Origin: UBA12077 sp963665525
GTDB lineage: Bacteria > Bacteroidota > Bacteroidia > Bacteroidales > UBA12077
Reading direction: 5' to 3'
Length of the DNA stretch: 64,000 bases
Assembly: GCA_963665525.1 (NCBI GenBank)
Contig: OY762280.1
Coordinates: 4,526,001-4,590,000 of the forward strand
The position numbers were made by a program, and so were the translations under genes. Below the pieces are notes generated by a model. It was not told the DNA's origin. It made no database searches and was given only the letters and a program-made list of their open reading frames with translations. Positions 53,492 through 62,570 of the stretch are shown here, piece after piece (the stretch's first letter is position 1; each line of letters starts with the position of its first letter).

Positions 53492-56455
53492 TTATTTAAG
53501 AGTTATTTCATCAATAAATATATGTAATTCGTGGCCTTTGCCTTTATGCCAATCGGGGCACATAACTCCGCTTTTTCCTAGAACTCTGACATAGCGTGCC
53601 CATTTAGAATTGGTTTGCAAGGTAAATTCTTTAATGATTGACCCCCATTCATCTTTAGGAACAGTATTTTCAACTTTCCCAATAGATTTAAAATTCTTGC
53701 CGTCTAATGAGGTGAAAAACTCAACATATTCAGGCATGAAAATCCATGAATTGATATCCTGAATAAAGTTAGCAGAGAAATATTTTACACTCGTATTTTT
53801 GCCTAAATCAATAATGGCATCCATATCAACACCATTGTAGCCTTGCCAGGCTCCTGTTCTAAAATCATTGCTGCCAAAAATTCCATCAATTAAAGCAGAA
53901 TCACTTCCAGCAGTATACTGGCGGTGTGGTCTGTATTTTAAAGTAATCGTTCTTCCTTCAGGGAATTTAACCAAATCAAGTTCAGTAACTGCAGATTTTT
54001 TATCTTTAAGTTCAGCAAAATATTTAATATTTGTTGATTTTTCTATGGTAATAGGATATTCATATATATTGGTTGTATTTGTTGGGTCTTCTCCATTTGT
54101 TGTATAAAATATCTGTGCATCTTTATATTGATGTTTTAATTCAATTTTAAATTGTTTGTTAAAGCTTCGTCGTTTTGCATTCGAATATGGAGTTGGAATA
54201 ATCAGGTTATCAGTAATTTTAGATACTGGAATGTCAATATCCTTGCTTCCCCAATTTTTATTCGGTTTATTGCTCATTTCAAAAACTAATTCTCCGCCAT
54301 TCATAATCATTTGATGATCAATAAATGATTTGGTGTAATCTTCGCCATTTAATTTTACAGACTTAATGTATTTATTCTCATCTGATAGTCCGTGAACTTT
54401 TATGCTAAAAGTATTTCCACCTGCCTTGCCGTCAGGCAGGTTTTCGAGTTTAATGGTCGATTTTTTAATATTCGGACTTCCAATTATATAAATATTTGAT
54501 GCAGGAGTAACAGGGTAAAATCCCATTGCACTTAAAACATACCATGCAGACATTTGACCACAATCTTCGTTCCCAATGTATCCATCAGGATTAGTAGTGT
54601 ACATTTCAGCTAAAATCTGGCTTACTTTTTCTTGAGTTTTCCATGGTTGATTGGCATAATTATATAAGTATGCCATATGATGACTTGGTTCGTTACCATG
54701 AGCATATTGCCCAATTAATCCTGTAATATCGGCTTGGTGACGACCTGTTGTTTCGGTATTTGTAGAGAATAGTTCATCAAGTTTTGTTACAAAGTTTTCT
54801 TTTCCTCCCATTAAATGAATTAGACCTGAAATATCTTGTGGTACATAGAATGAATATTGCCAAGAGTTTGCTTCGGTGTAATTAAAATCAACTTCGGCAG
54901 GATCGAAAGGATGTTTCCATGCTCCATGTAATTTAGCTCGCATAAAACCAGTTGTTGGATCGTAAATATTTTTATACGATTGAGCTCTTTTAATAAAATA
55001 GTTATAATCAGAGCTTTTATCTAAACTCTTTGCCATTTCAGCAATACACCAGTCGTCGTAAGCATATTCAAGTGTTTTAGAAACAGATTCTGATTCTTCA
55101 TGAGCAAGAACGTATCCATATTGCTTGTATCCTTCTAGTCCTAATCGGTCTTGCATAGCACTATGTTTCATAGCTTCGTATGCTTTCCCTATATCATAAT
55201 CTAGAATGCCTTTTTTAAATGCATCGGCTATAACAGGAATAGAATGATATCCAATCATACATCCGGTGAAGTTTCCTGCAAGTTCCCAAACCGGAAGTTG
55301 ACCACCATTTTCATATTGATGAATAAAAGTTTTTATAAAATCGTTTGTTCTTTTTTGATCGATAATGGTATAAAGAGGATGTGTAGCACGGTAGGTATCC
55401 CATAATGAAAAGATGGTGTAATTTGTAAAATCATCGGCCTGGTGAATTTTTAAATCTGTTCCTCTGTATTTGCCATCAGAATCCATAAATGTATTTGGGG
55501 CAATCATCGTATGGTAAAGAGCAGTATAAAATATGGTTTTATTTTCTTTATTGGTTTTAATTTTTATTTTGTTCAACTCTTTATTCCATATTTTCTGAGC
55601 AGTTTTTTTCGTTTGCTTAAAATTCCAGTGGGGGATTTCTTCTCCAAGGTTATTTCTTGCACCTTCGGCACTAACGGCCGATATCCCTACTTTCACGAAA
55701 AGTTCTTTTTTACTTATTTTACCGAAATCAAAAGCAACTTTTATATTTTTTCCTTCTGCAAAATCTTGAGCAATGAGTGTGTCATTATTTGCAAGAAATA
55801 AATTCTTAATCGGGTGATTAAATCTGGCTACAAAATAAATATACTGATCTTGTGCCCATGATCTTGATCTGCGCATTCCTTCAATTTCAAAATCGTTTAT
55901 TTTCTTGAAACTCGACTCAAGAACCTCGTCTCTGTGAGTTAAATCCAGGGTAACAAATGCCTGTTTGTTTTTAGGGAATGTATACTTATGAAATCCGGCT
56001 CGATTGGTTGAGGTTAATTCTACTTTGATGTCGTAATCATCAAGTCTTACTGCATAATATCCGGGAGAAGCTTTTTCTGTTTCTTTACTAAATCTTGAGC
56101 CATATCCATTTTCAATATTTCCTTTGTATCCATTATCCAAATAATACTGATCGACCGTAGGCATTAATAGAATATCACAATAATCAGCAACACCTGTTCC
56201 GCTTAAATGAGTATGAGAGAAACCATAAATAATTGAATCGGAATAATGATATCCTGAACAGCCATCCCAACCTTCTAATCTTGTGTCGGGACTTAACTGA
56301 ACCATGCCAAAAGGAACTGTTGCTCCTGGGAAAGTATGCCCGTGTCCGCCTGTCCCAATAAATGGATCGACATATTTAGTAGGATTATTTATTAAATTAC
56401 ATGAGCTAAATAATAAAATAATGATAACATTAATAAATATGGAATTTCGTTTCAT
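53492..56455 (-). CDS. GH92 alpha-mannosidase lipoprotein
   Basis: A 987-residue glycosidase. A lipoprotein signal (IIILLFSSCNLIN) predicts outer-membrane or periplasmic anchoring. The GH92 core has YVDPFIGTGGHGHTFPGA, PFGMVQLSPDTR, YGFSHTHLSGTG, HGNEPSHHMAYLYNY and GNEDCGQMSAWYVLSAMGFY. The C-terminal ~230 residues add a chitobiase-like/Fn3 region (~755-815) and an F5/8-type carbohydrate-binding domain (~830-987). GH92 enzymes are calcium-dependent exo-alpha-mannosidases. A palindrome at 54419-54441 inserts about eight residues (LPDGKAGG) near residue 675 and appears to leave the protein intact. It lies 4 bases after the beta-mannosidase gene. Confidence 0.94.
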   Translation of the reverse strand: MKRNSIFINVIIILLFSSCNLINNPTKYVDPFIGTGGHGHTFPGATVPFGMVQLSPDTRLEGWDGCSGYHYSDSIIYGFSHTHLSGTGVADYCDILLMPTVDQYYLDNGYKGNIENGYGSRFSKETEKASPGYYAVRLDDYDIKVELTSTNRAGFHKYTFPKNKQAFVTLDLTHRDEVLESSFKKINDFEIEGMRRSRSWAQDQYIYFVARFNHPIKNLFLANNDTLIAQDFAEGKNIKVAFDFGKISKKELFVKVGISAVSAEGARNNLGEEIPHWNFKQTKKTAQKIWNKELNKIKIKTNKENKTIFYTALYHTMIAPNTFMDSDGKYRGTDLKIHQADDFTNYTIFSLWDTYRATHPLYTIIDQKRTNDFIKTFIHQYENGGQLPVWELAGNFTGCMIGYHSIPVIADAFKKGILDYDIGKAYEAMKHSAMQDRLGLEGYKQYGYVLAHEESESVSKTLEYAYDDWCIAEMAKSLDKSSDYNYFIKRAQSYKNIYDPTTGFMRAKLHGAWKHPFDPAEVDFNYTEANSWQYSFYVPQDISGLIHLMGGKENFVTKLDELFSTNTETTGRHQADITGLIGQYAHGNEPSHHMAYLYNYANQPWKTQEKVSQILAEMYTTNPDGYIGNEDCGQMSAWYVLSAMGFYPVTPASNIYIIGSPNIKKSTIKLENLPDGKAGGNTFSIKVHGLSDENKYIKSVKLNGEDYTKSFIDHQMIMNGGELVFEMSNKPNKNWGSKDIDIPVSKITDNLIIPTPYSNAKRRSFNKQFKIELKHQYKDAQIFYTTNGEDPTNTTNIYEYPITIEKSTNIKYFAELKDKKSAVTELDLVKFPEGRTITLKYRPHRQYTAGSDSALIDGIFGSNDFRTGAWQGYNGVDMDAIIDLGKNTSVKYFSANFIQDINSWIFMPEYVEFFTSLDGKNFKSIGKVENTVPKDEWGSIIKEFTLQTNSKWARYVRVLGKSGVMCPDWHKGKGHELHIFIDEITLK
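54419..54441. repeat. 23-bp palindromic element inside the GH92 coding sequence
   Basis: ACCTGCCT (54419-54426), a 7-base centre, AGGCAGGT (54434-54441). It adds residues LPDGKAGG within the sequence KLEN...NTFSIKV, where GH92 proteins normally run straight from LEN(G) to TFSI. It is GC-rich in an AT-rich gene and keeps the frame, which points to insertion of a dispersed palindrome. Confidence 0.75.
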
Positions 56456-56459
56456 AATT

Positions 56460-58997
56460 TCAATTTTTGCTTTGAGAAATGATATGATTTAAAGAGTTAA
56501 ACTCAATCATGTTTTCTATATCATCAATCTTTTCCTTTGTTTTAAAAAATACTTTCTTTTCTTCCCCTGGGATTAAGTCAAAATAGTTATTGTTTAGAAA
56601 ACCATTTTGAGGCATGTGAATATACAGATTCTTTATTAATCTTTTTGAATTTAAAATGATTTCATAACCTTCTTCTACCTTTTTAAATTGAGTGTCTAAC
56701 TCAAAAACCGACAATTTAAGATTCTTTGGTTGAGTAAAATAAAAGGTTCTGCTATCCATAACCTGATCATTGTTTTTTAAATGAATGATTGCAAAACATT
56801 GATCTGGGCTATTTGATTCTATAAAGTCAGAAAGTATAATTTTATTTATTTGGTTGCTGGAGTTTTTAGTAAGCGTAAATGGCGTGTTTTCTGAATTTAT
56901 GATCTTTCCATTAAAGTCAATCAAGCTTATTTCTATATTCAAATTTAAGTTGGTAAGCGTATCAGAAACTGCAAAAATGTCTAATGTATCATGATGGAGG
57001 TAGGGAGATAAAATAACATTTTTAAAATCTTGTTTTGCAAAATAGTGTAATGCTTTCCAGTTTCCCAAATAATCGATACTCGACCATGATATAGCAGGCC
57101 AGCAATCGTTTAATTGCCAATAAAGACTTCCCATACAAAATGGTTTGGCTCTGCGTTGTGCAAGGATTCCTGTTCTTATTCCTTCCGCTTGTAATAGTTG
57201 ACTTACATAAATAAAGTCTTCAAATTTGTTAGGAACAGGATAATAATCTTGCATGTAATGATTTATTAAGAAATTCCCTTTATGATGTTTTTGATGAGCC
57301 AAAATAATTTCAGAATCAATGTTTTTATTTAGTGATGTATCAAAATATTCTATAGTTTCTATGCCTGGGAATGATTGAAAACCAAATTCGCTCATGAAAC
57401 GACCTGTAACTTTATTATACCAGTCAAAATCGTAAGCATCGTGCCATACATACCAATAATGATTGTCGCCTTCGAAACTACTCCGAGGATTTCCTCTTCC
57501 AAATAATGGAGAGCTTGAAGTATATGGCGTTTCTTGATTTTCTTCATTTACGATGCTTGGCAAAATATGATGAAAAATAAGCTCGTAATTATTCCATATT
57601 TCTGCTGAATCGGTTTTAGAATAATTGGCAGACCATCCCCAGTTGTGCCAAGCTTCATCCATTTCATTATTGCCACACCAAATGGCTATGCATGGATGTG
57701 TATTTAATCTTTCAACTTGAAATTTTGCTTCTTTTTGAATGTTTTTTATAAAAGAACTATCGGCCGGATACATTGCATTGGCAAACATAAAATCCTGCCA
57801 AATAAGAATTCCTTCTTCATCGCATAAATCATAAAATATATCCTTCTCATAAATTCCTCCTCCCCATACTCTTAGCATATTCATATTTGCAGATTTTGCA
57901 TCAGAGATAATTTTTTTGTACTCATTATCGGAAACACTGCCAGGAAATGAACTTTGAGGAATATAATTGGCTCCTTTCATAAATACAGGAGTACCATTTA
58001 ATTTAAAATAAAAGGATTCGCCCTTGTTGTCTTTCTCTTTTACTAATTCAATAGTCTTTAAGCCAATATTCAAAGTATGAGAATCAATGGCTTGTTTTTC
58101 ATCAAATAATTGAATGTTAAAATGGTATAAAAAAGGTTTCCCAAGATTATGCGTCCACCATAGTTGTGGATTTTTAATTTCAATCTGAAAACTATAATTA
58201 TGAGTTCCTTTTTTTATGGATATGTTTTTAATAGAATATTGTAAATCTTGTGGGGTGTTTAGTTTTATGTTTCCAGTAAAATCTCTGGATGATTCAATAC
58301 TTGCATTCATATTAATAACAGCTAATTCTGAATCCAATTTTTCAATGGTATAATCAAGCTTATTTATTTTTGCAATATTCCATATGTGCATTTCGATGTC
58401 TTGCCAAATTCCGGAGGTAACATACTTTGGCCCCCAATCCCAACCGTAATGATGTGCGGCTTTGCGTGTAACAACTCTTTCTTCTCCAGGTAGTTCATAA
58501 GGTAATTTAGAATATTGCTTGTTCTCCTCATTTTCAATTGGGTTGAGAATTATTTTTAATTCATTAGAATTTTTTAAGGCAGAATGACTGATCTTAGTTT
58601 TCAATGGAATAAACATGTTGTTTGCCGAAAATAGCAAAGAGTCGTTCAAGTAAACATCAGCATATGTATCTAAGCCTTTAAAGTAAAGTTCAATATTATC
58701 ATCGGGATTTAGGTTTGTCGGTTTGTTAAAACTCTTGATATAAATCCATTCCAGAGTATCTATCCATTGCAGATTATTTTCATTTGTTCCAAAATATGGA
58801 TTAGGAATTAATTCATTTTGAAATAAGTCAGTATGAACAGAACCGGGGACTTTTGCTTTAAATGATTTATTGTAGATTGCAGAATAAAATTCCCAGTCTT
58901 GATTTAGTTTAATTATTCTATGTTGATTTTTCTTTTCAGAACATGAAAATAATAAGCTAGATAATAAAAGTATAGCTAAAAGGCTTCGTTTATTCAT
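56460..58997 (-). CDS. GH2 beta-mannosidase lipoprotein
   Basis: About 845 residues from ATG 58997 (MNKRSLLAILLLSSLLFSC, a lipoprotein signal with Cys19); an upstream ATG at 59018 would put a polar run before it. Order: sugar-binding jelly roll (DTLEWIYIKSF, GLDTYADVYLNDSL), immunoglobulin-like domain, TIM barrel with MLRVWGGGIYEKDIFYDLCD, acid/base region CGNNEMDEAWHNWGW and nucleophile region FMSEFGFQSFP. These are the marks of GH2 exo-beta-mannosidases. With the GH92 enzyme it could take apart N-glycan or mannan side chains. First gene of the operon; no clear promoter was found in the 160 bases upstream. Confidence 0.92.
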   Translation of the reverse strand: MNKRSLLAILLLSSLLFSCSEKKNQHRIIKLNQDWEFYSAIYNKSFKAKVPGSVHTDLFQNELIPNPYFGTNENNLQWIDTLEWIYIKSFNKPTNLNPDDNIELYFKGLDTYADVYLNDSLLFSANNMFIPLKTKISHSALKNSNELKIILNPIENEENKQYSKLPYELPGEERVVTRKAAHHYGWDWGPKYVTSGIWQDIEMHIWNIAKINKLDYTIEKLDSELAVINMNASIESSRDFTGNIKLNTPQDLQYSIKNISIKKGTHNYSFQIEIKNPQLWWTHNLGKPFLYHFNIQLFDEKQAIDSHTLNIGLKTIELVKEKDNKGESFYFKLNGTPVFMKGANYIPQSSFPGSVSDNEYKKIISDAKSANMNMLRVWGGGIYEKDIFYDLCDEEGILIWQDFMFANAMYPADSSFIKNIQKEAKFQVERLNTHPCIAIWCGNNEMDEAWHNWGWSANYSKTDSAEIWNNYELIFHHILPSIVNEENQETPYTSSSPLFGRGNPRSSFEGDNHYWYVWHDAYDFDWYNKVTGRFMSEFGFQSFPGIETIEYFDTSLNKNIDSEIILAHQKHHKGNFLINHYMQDYYPVPNKFEDFIYVSQLLQAEGIRTGILAQRRAKPFCMGSLYWQLNDCWPAISWSSIDYLGNWKALHYFAKQDFKNVILSPYLHHDTLDIFAVSDTLTNLNLNIEISLIDFNGKIINSENTPFTLTKNSSNQINKIILSDFIESNSPDQCFAIIHLKNNDQVMDSRTFYFTQPKNLKLSVFELDTQFKKVEEGYEIILNSKRLIKNLYIHMPQNGFLNNNYFDLIPGEEKKVFFKTKEKIDDIENMIEFNSLNHIISQSKN

Positions 58998-59159
58998 TGG
59001 GGTTGATTTTAAAGCCATTAAAAATAGTAAAAATTAGATTTACTAATGGAGATTTATTTTAAATGATCAGGAGATGTATACCTGATTTTAAAGTGTAAGG
59101 CCCCTAAGCTGAACTTATTTATTCAGTAGATGATTTAGAAAATGATTGTCAGAAAGTTT

Positions 59160-59801
59160 TTATTTTTTCCGTATTAAGGTTAAGCCATCGCGTAGTGGTA
59201 AAATTACTTTTTCTGCACGATCGTCATTTTTAACAAAATCATTAAATTCGAAAATACCTCGAGTATATTCATCATCGGGAGTATCCAGTTCAATTACTTT
59301 TCCGCTCCAAAGAACATTGTCGGCTAAAATAAATCCACCGGGTTTTACATAGTTAAATACCGTGTTGTAATATTCGATATATTCTCTTTTATCTGCGTCG
59401 ATAAAAACTAAGTCGAATTGTTCATTGATTTCAGGAATAATAGTTTTGGCATCACCAAAATGTAATTTTATTTTATTTTCAATTCCTGCTTTCCTAATAT
59501 ATTTTACAATAAAATCTTCAAGTTCATCATTAATTTCAATGCTGTGTAATATGCCATGATCTTTCAGTCCTTTAGCTAGGCAAATGGCCGAATATCCGGT
59601 ATAAGTCCCTAATTCGAGGATTTTTTCAGGATGAATCATTTTGCTTATCATCTCAAGGATTTTTCCTTGTAAATGACCTGATAACATCCTTGGGCGAAGA
59701 ATTTTTAAATTCGTTTCGCGATTTAATTCTGCTAAAACAGGATCTTCATGATCGGAATGATTTAAAATATATTCTTCGATATTAAAATAGAAATCGGACA
59801 T
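59160..59801 (-). CDS. Class I SAM-dependent O-methyltransferase (family 3)
   Basis: A 213-residue enzyme. Motif I is ILELGTYTGYSAICLAKGL, followed by HSIEINDELEDF, the metal/substrate region LVFIDADKREYIEYYN and NVLWSGKV. These are typical of catechol/caffeoyl-CoA-like, metal-dependent O-methyltransferases. It is full length. The acceptor is unknown. It is preceded by its own -7 box and is not obviously linked to its neighbours. Confidence 0.88.
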   Translation of the reverse strand: MSDFYFNIEEYILNHSDHEDPVLAELNRETNLKILRPRMLSGHLQGKILEMISKMIHPEKILELGTYTGYSAICLAKGLKDHGILHSIEINDELEDFIVKYIRKAGIENKIKLHFGDAKTIIPEINEQFDLVFIDADKREYIEYYNTVFNYVKPGGFILADNVLWSGKVIELDTPDDEYTRGIFEFNDFVKNDDRAEKVILPLRDGLTLIRKK

Positions 59802-59842
59802 GACAATAAAATTAATTTGAATGATTCTAATATTGTGAAGTA

Positions 59843-59850
59843 CAAATATA
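59843..59850 (-). promoter_or_regulatory. Predicted -7 box for the O-methyltransferase gene
   Basis: On the minus strand this is TATATTTG, a perfect TAnnTTTG match 42 bases before the start. A partial -33 (TTG, 59872-59874) lies about 21 bases upstream. Confidence 0.45.
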
Positions 59851-59960
59851 ATATTTAGTACCTTTTTGATGCAAGTTTGAAAGTGTACTAAAGTGTGCTA
59901 GAGTGTCTAAAAACGAGATGTAACTTTAGACATTTTAAGTACTTGTAATTGTAGTCACTT

Positions 59961-61181
59961 CTACTGATAAACCAACATCGACATTTTATCTATATCTAAA
60001 ACTTCATTGGCAACTTCCTGAATATCGTCAATAGTTATTGCTTCAATCTTTTTCTTGATTTCTTCCAAATCATCTACTTTATTGAAAAGTAAAAAGCTTT
60101 TGCCCATTCCCAGCATTAAACTGGCATTGTTTTCTGAGCTGATAGCAATCTGACCAAATAATTGTCGTTTTGCTTTTTTTAGTTGAACCTCACCGAGTTT
60201 TTTTGTTCTTAGACTTTGAAACTCTTTTTTTATGAGTTTCATGCACTTAATGAAGTTTTCTTTATCAGTACCAAAATAAACTGAGAAAACACCAATATCA
60301 GTATAAGGAGAATAATTCGATTCTACATGATAAGCTAATCCATGTTTTTCTCGAAGTAAAAGACTTAATCTCGAATTTAAACCGGGTCCACCCAACATGT
60401 TATCAAGTAATGTCATGATAACCTTTCGCTTATCATGCGAGTTATAAGCAATGTTACCAATAACACAATGTGTTTGGTGTGTTTTCTTTTTTACAATCTT
60501 TGTTTCAGGGATATAGCTTTCTATCCTGTTTCTATCTTTTGTTCTTGGGTTCGGTTCAATTTGCCCAAAATATTTTTGGGATAACTTTTTAACTTTAGCG
60601 AATGAGATATCTCCTACAGAGCAAAAAACCATCTCATCGGTATGGTAATTCTTTGCTATAAACGATTCAATATCTTTTTTAGTAAATCGTCTTAAATCTT
60701 TAGGATTACCTAATATGTTTTTCCCTAAAGGTTGATTTTTAAAGATTAACTCTTCGAACTCATCAAAGATCAGTTCAGCAGGATCGTCTTTATACGAATT
60801 AATTTCTTCAATAATAACTTCTTTCTCACGAGTTATTTCTTTGCCAGGGAAAGTTGAGTTAAACGTAATATCAGAAATTAGTTCTATGGCTCTTTCATAA
60901 TCATTCTTTAAAAATGATGTATGAATGGTTGTTTCTTCTTTTGTAGTATATGCGTTTATTTCGCCACCAACATCATCTAATCGGCTTAATATATGATACG
61001 CTTTGCGTTTTTTTGTGCCCTTAAATATAGCATGCTCAATGAAATGTGCCATTCCATGTTCATGATCTTCTTCATCGCGCGATCCTGCATTAATGATTAA
61101 ACCACAATGCCCGACTGCTGATTTAGAATGTAAATGAATGATGCGTATCCCGTTCTCCAGTGTATAACTCTCGTAATCCAT
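59961..61181 (-). CDS. M16-family zinc peptidase
   Basis: A 406-residue peptidase. The inverted zinc motif is HFIEH (46-50, in MAHFIEHAIFKGTKKR), with the downstream Glu in EKEVIIEEINSY. The first M16 domain holds the active site; the second (~180-406, including GPGLNSRLSLLLREKHGLAY) is the matching inactive half. This is the size of bacterial PqqL/YmxG-type processing peptidases. No signal peptide is seen, so it is cytoplasmic. Its target is unknown. Confidence 0.93.
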   Translation of the reverse strand: MDYESYTLENGIRIIHLHSKSAVGHCGLIINAGSRDEEDHEHGMAHFIEHAIFKGTKKRKAYHILSRLDDVGGEINAYTTKEETTIHTSFLKNDYERAIELISDITFNSTFPGKEITREKEVIIEEINSYKDDPAELIFDEFEELIFKNQPLGKNILGNPKDLRRFTKKDIESFIAKNYHTDEMVFCSVGDISFAKVKKLSQKYFGQIEPNPRTKDRNRIESYIPETKIVKKKTHQTHCVIGNIAYNSHDKRKVIMTLLDNMLGGPGLNSRLSLLLREKHGLAYHVESNYSPYTDIGVFSVYFGTDKENFIKCMKLIKKEFQSLRTKKLGEVQLKKAKRQLFGQIAISSENNASLMLGMGKSFLLFNKVDDLEEIKKKIEAITIDDIQEVANEVLDIDKMSMLVYQ

Positions 61182-61201
61182 CGCCTAAATTGTATCTGCT
61201 G

Positions 61202-61228
61202 CAAAAGTATAAAAAACTAACAATCAAA
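61202..61228 (-). promoter_or_regulatory. Predicted promoter of the M16 peptidase gene
   Basis: On the minus strand, TTTG (61228-61225), a 15-base spacer, then TACTTTTG (61209-61202), matching TAnnTTTG. Confidence 0.45.
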
Positions 61229-61287
61229 ATACTAAAAATGTTAAAGAAATATTGTGGTAAGATTTTTTAAAATTTGAGAAAAAATAT

Positions 61288-61317
61288 TTTGTAAAAGAAA
61301 TTTTTCGGTTATATTTG
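61288..61317 (+). promoter_or_regulatory. Promoter of tRNA-Phe
   Basis: TTTG at 61288-61291, 18-base spacer, TATATTTG at 61310-61317 followed by CACTCG. Same spacing and -7 sequence as the tRNA-Gly/Leu promoter. Confidence 0.75.
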
Positions 61318-61337
61318 CACTCGCAATTGAGCAAAAA

Positions 61338-61410
<73 letters not shown>

Positions 61411-61413
61411 CAG

Positions 61414-61441
61414 AGAGCCTTGAGAAATCAAGGCTCTTTTT
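61414..61441 (+). terminator. Terminator after tRNA-Phe
   Basis: GAGCCTTGA (61415-61423), GAAA loop, TCAAGGCTC (61428-61436), then T5. It begins 5 bases after the tRNA, so the GIY-YIG gene downstream needs its own transcription or read-through. Confidence 0.92.
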
Positions 61442-61453
61442 GTATATTTATGT

Positions 61454-61744
61454 ATGATGTTTTATTGTTATATACTTTATAGTAAAAGCCTTGATCTTTT
61501 TTTTTATATTGCTGAAACAGAAGATGTTGAAGAAAGATTGAGGTTGCATAATTCGGAATTTTTCAAAGGTTCATACACTTGTCAGGTTTCTGATTGGGAA
61601 ATACTTCATACCATAAAGTGCATTTCAAGAACTCAAGCAAGGTGTTTAGAATATCATATAAAGAAAATGAAAAGTAGAAAGTATATTGAAAATCTAAGAT
61701 GCTATCCAGATATCACAAAAAAATTATTGGAGAGATATAAATAG
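61454..61744 (+). CDS. GIY-YIG nuclease-like protein lodged behind tRNA-Phe
   Basis: A 96-residue protein of the UPF0213/YhbQ-like GIY-YIG group. The first motif is YCYILYSKSLDLF; the second is FFYIAETEDVEERLRLHN, where the usual YIG glycine is Ala. The conserved arginine (ERLRLHN) and the Glu in CLEYHIKKMKSRKYIE remain. Altered YIG makes full activity uncertain. The TAG stop directly abuts a copy of the tRNA-Phe 3' end (61747-61834), so the gene is framed by a tRNA tail on each side. That arrangement suggests insertion at the tRNA, with the tail duplicated. Confidence 0.85.
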   Translation: MMFYCYILYSKSLDLFFYIAETEDVEERLRLHNSEFFKGSYTCQVSDWEILHTIKCISRTQARCLEYHIKKMKSRKYIENLRCYPDITKKLLERYK

Positions 61745-61746
61745 TT

Positions 61747-61834
61747 CCTGGTTCGTCCCGATAGCTATCGGGACCAGGTGGCACCACAGAGAGCCTTGAT
61801 ATCCCGATGATTATCGGGACCAGGCTCTTTTTGT
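61747..61834 (+). repeat. Partial duplicate of the tRNA-Phe 3' end and terminator, carrying two palindromes
   Basis: From CCTGGTTCG onward it repeats the tRNA-Phe T-arm, acceptor end and terminator. The 26-base block 61774-61799 matches 61398-61423 with one change. A perfect 20-base palindrome (GTCCCGATAGCTATCGGGAC, 61755-61774) replaces the T-loop bases ATT. A variant (TCCCGAT, GATT, ATCGGGA; 61802-61819) sits in the loop of the copied terminator. No complete tRNA is formed, so this is a relic. Confidence 0.85.
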
Positions 61835-61844
61835 TTTTTTGCTT

Positions 61845-62127
61845 TCATGTCATTCCCGCGTAGGCGAGAATCTCAAATTTATATTCTAGATATTCATTTC
61901 TTTTCCATTGATGAAAAGAAACGAACCAAAGAACTTTTCTCACGACAAAAAGGAGTAAAAATCTAGACAAAACGAAACCTCTGCCGGGCGTTTTGTCTGG
62001 CCTACGCATATTATTTATTATGTGTGGTGGCCAGCCAAAATTGGCCGCGCCATGCGATGAATTGTGGGAGGAAGGATTATTTTGGCTTGATTCTTTTGGT
62101 TCTTTTCTCATCTAAGGAGAAAAGAAT
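61845..62127. repeat. Non-coding composite repeat, locally GC-richer
   Basis: It opens with GTCATTCCCGCGTAGGCGAG, a REP-like end. Imperfect inverted arms of about 40 bases (61894-61932 and 62089-62127, both on AAAAGAA/GAACCAAA words) enclose further hairpins, such as GACAAAACG (61966-61974) with CGTTTTGTC (61989-61997). The long minus-strand frame across it (61845-62111) has no protein-like features and ends in EILAYAGMT, wording usual for repeats of this kind. It is probably a dispersed Bacteroidota repeat, and together with the tRNA relic it fills the gap 61745-62156. Confidence 0.65.
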
Positions 62128-62156
62128 AATTGAGAATTTGTATCTTTAAAATAAAA

Positions 62157-62570
62157 ATGAAAGTTTCTTTGTATAAAGATTTGTATATTGAAAATAAGGT
62201 AAAAGTACAAGCAGATCAAGAAGCTGTTATAACAAATCAAGTCTTACACTATAGTCATGTGAATATAAATGGTGAAGAGAAAGTGTGTGAGGGAAATTCA
62301 GTTTTTTATTTTGAAGAAGATTTTGGGCAGAAAGGATTGAAAACATCTGATGGAAGGCTAAATGTTAAGCTAAACTTTATATATAAAGTCCCTGGAGAAG
62401 CTCATATTTATAATCAGGTATATTTTGCAAGTTTAAAACCATGGCAATTGTTTGTTCTACGAAAGTCGTTTGGAAAGATTTGGTGGCAAGATTCGGATAA
62501 TATAAAATGGATACTGAGTTTTATAATTGCATTAACAGCATTAGTGCTTTCAATAATAAATATAAAATAA
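62157..62570 (+). CDS. Small tail-anchored membrane protein of unknown function
   Basis: About 137 residues from ATG 62157 (MKVSLYKDLYIENKVKVQAD); the frame also has a TTG at 62130 that would add nine residues. The body is soluble and beta-rich, with tryptophans at PWQLF and KIWWQDSD. The last ~22 residues are one membrane helix (WILSFIIALTALVLSIINIK). No family is recognised. A weak -7-like TATCTTTA lies just before the start. The stop codon is part of the downstream terminator stem. Confidence 0.7.
   Translation: MKVSLYKDLYIENKVKVQADQEAVITNQVLHYSHVNINGEEKVCEGNSVFYFEEDFGQKGLKTSDGRLNVKLNFIYKVPGEAHIYNQVYFASLKPWQLFVLRKSFGKIWWQDSDNIKWILSFIIALTALVLSIINIK

Noticed and set aside
59881..59910. Three ~10-base AGTGT..CTA repeats
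   Set aside because: Too short and imperfect to separate from chance in AT-rich DNA; no adjacent structure.
61845..62111. 88-residue minus-strand reading frame
   Set aside because: It spans an inverted-repeat element, has low-complexity wording and no start context; treated as repeat DNA.
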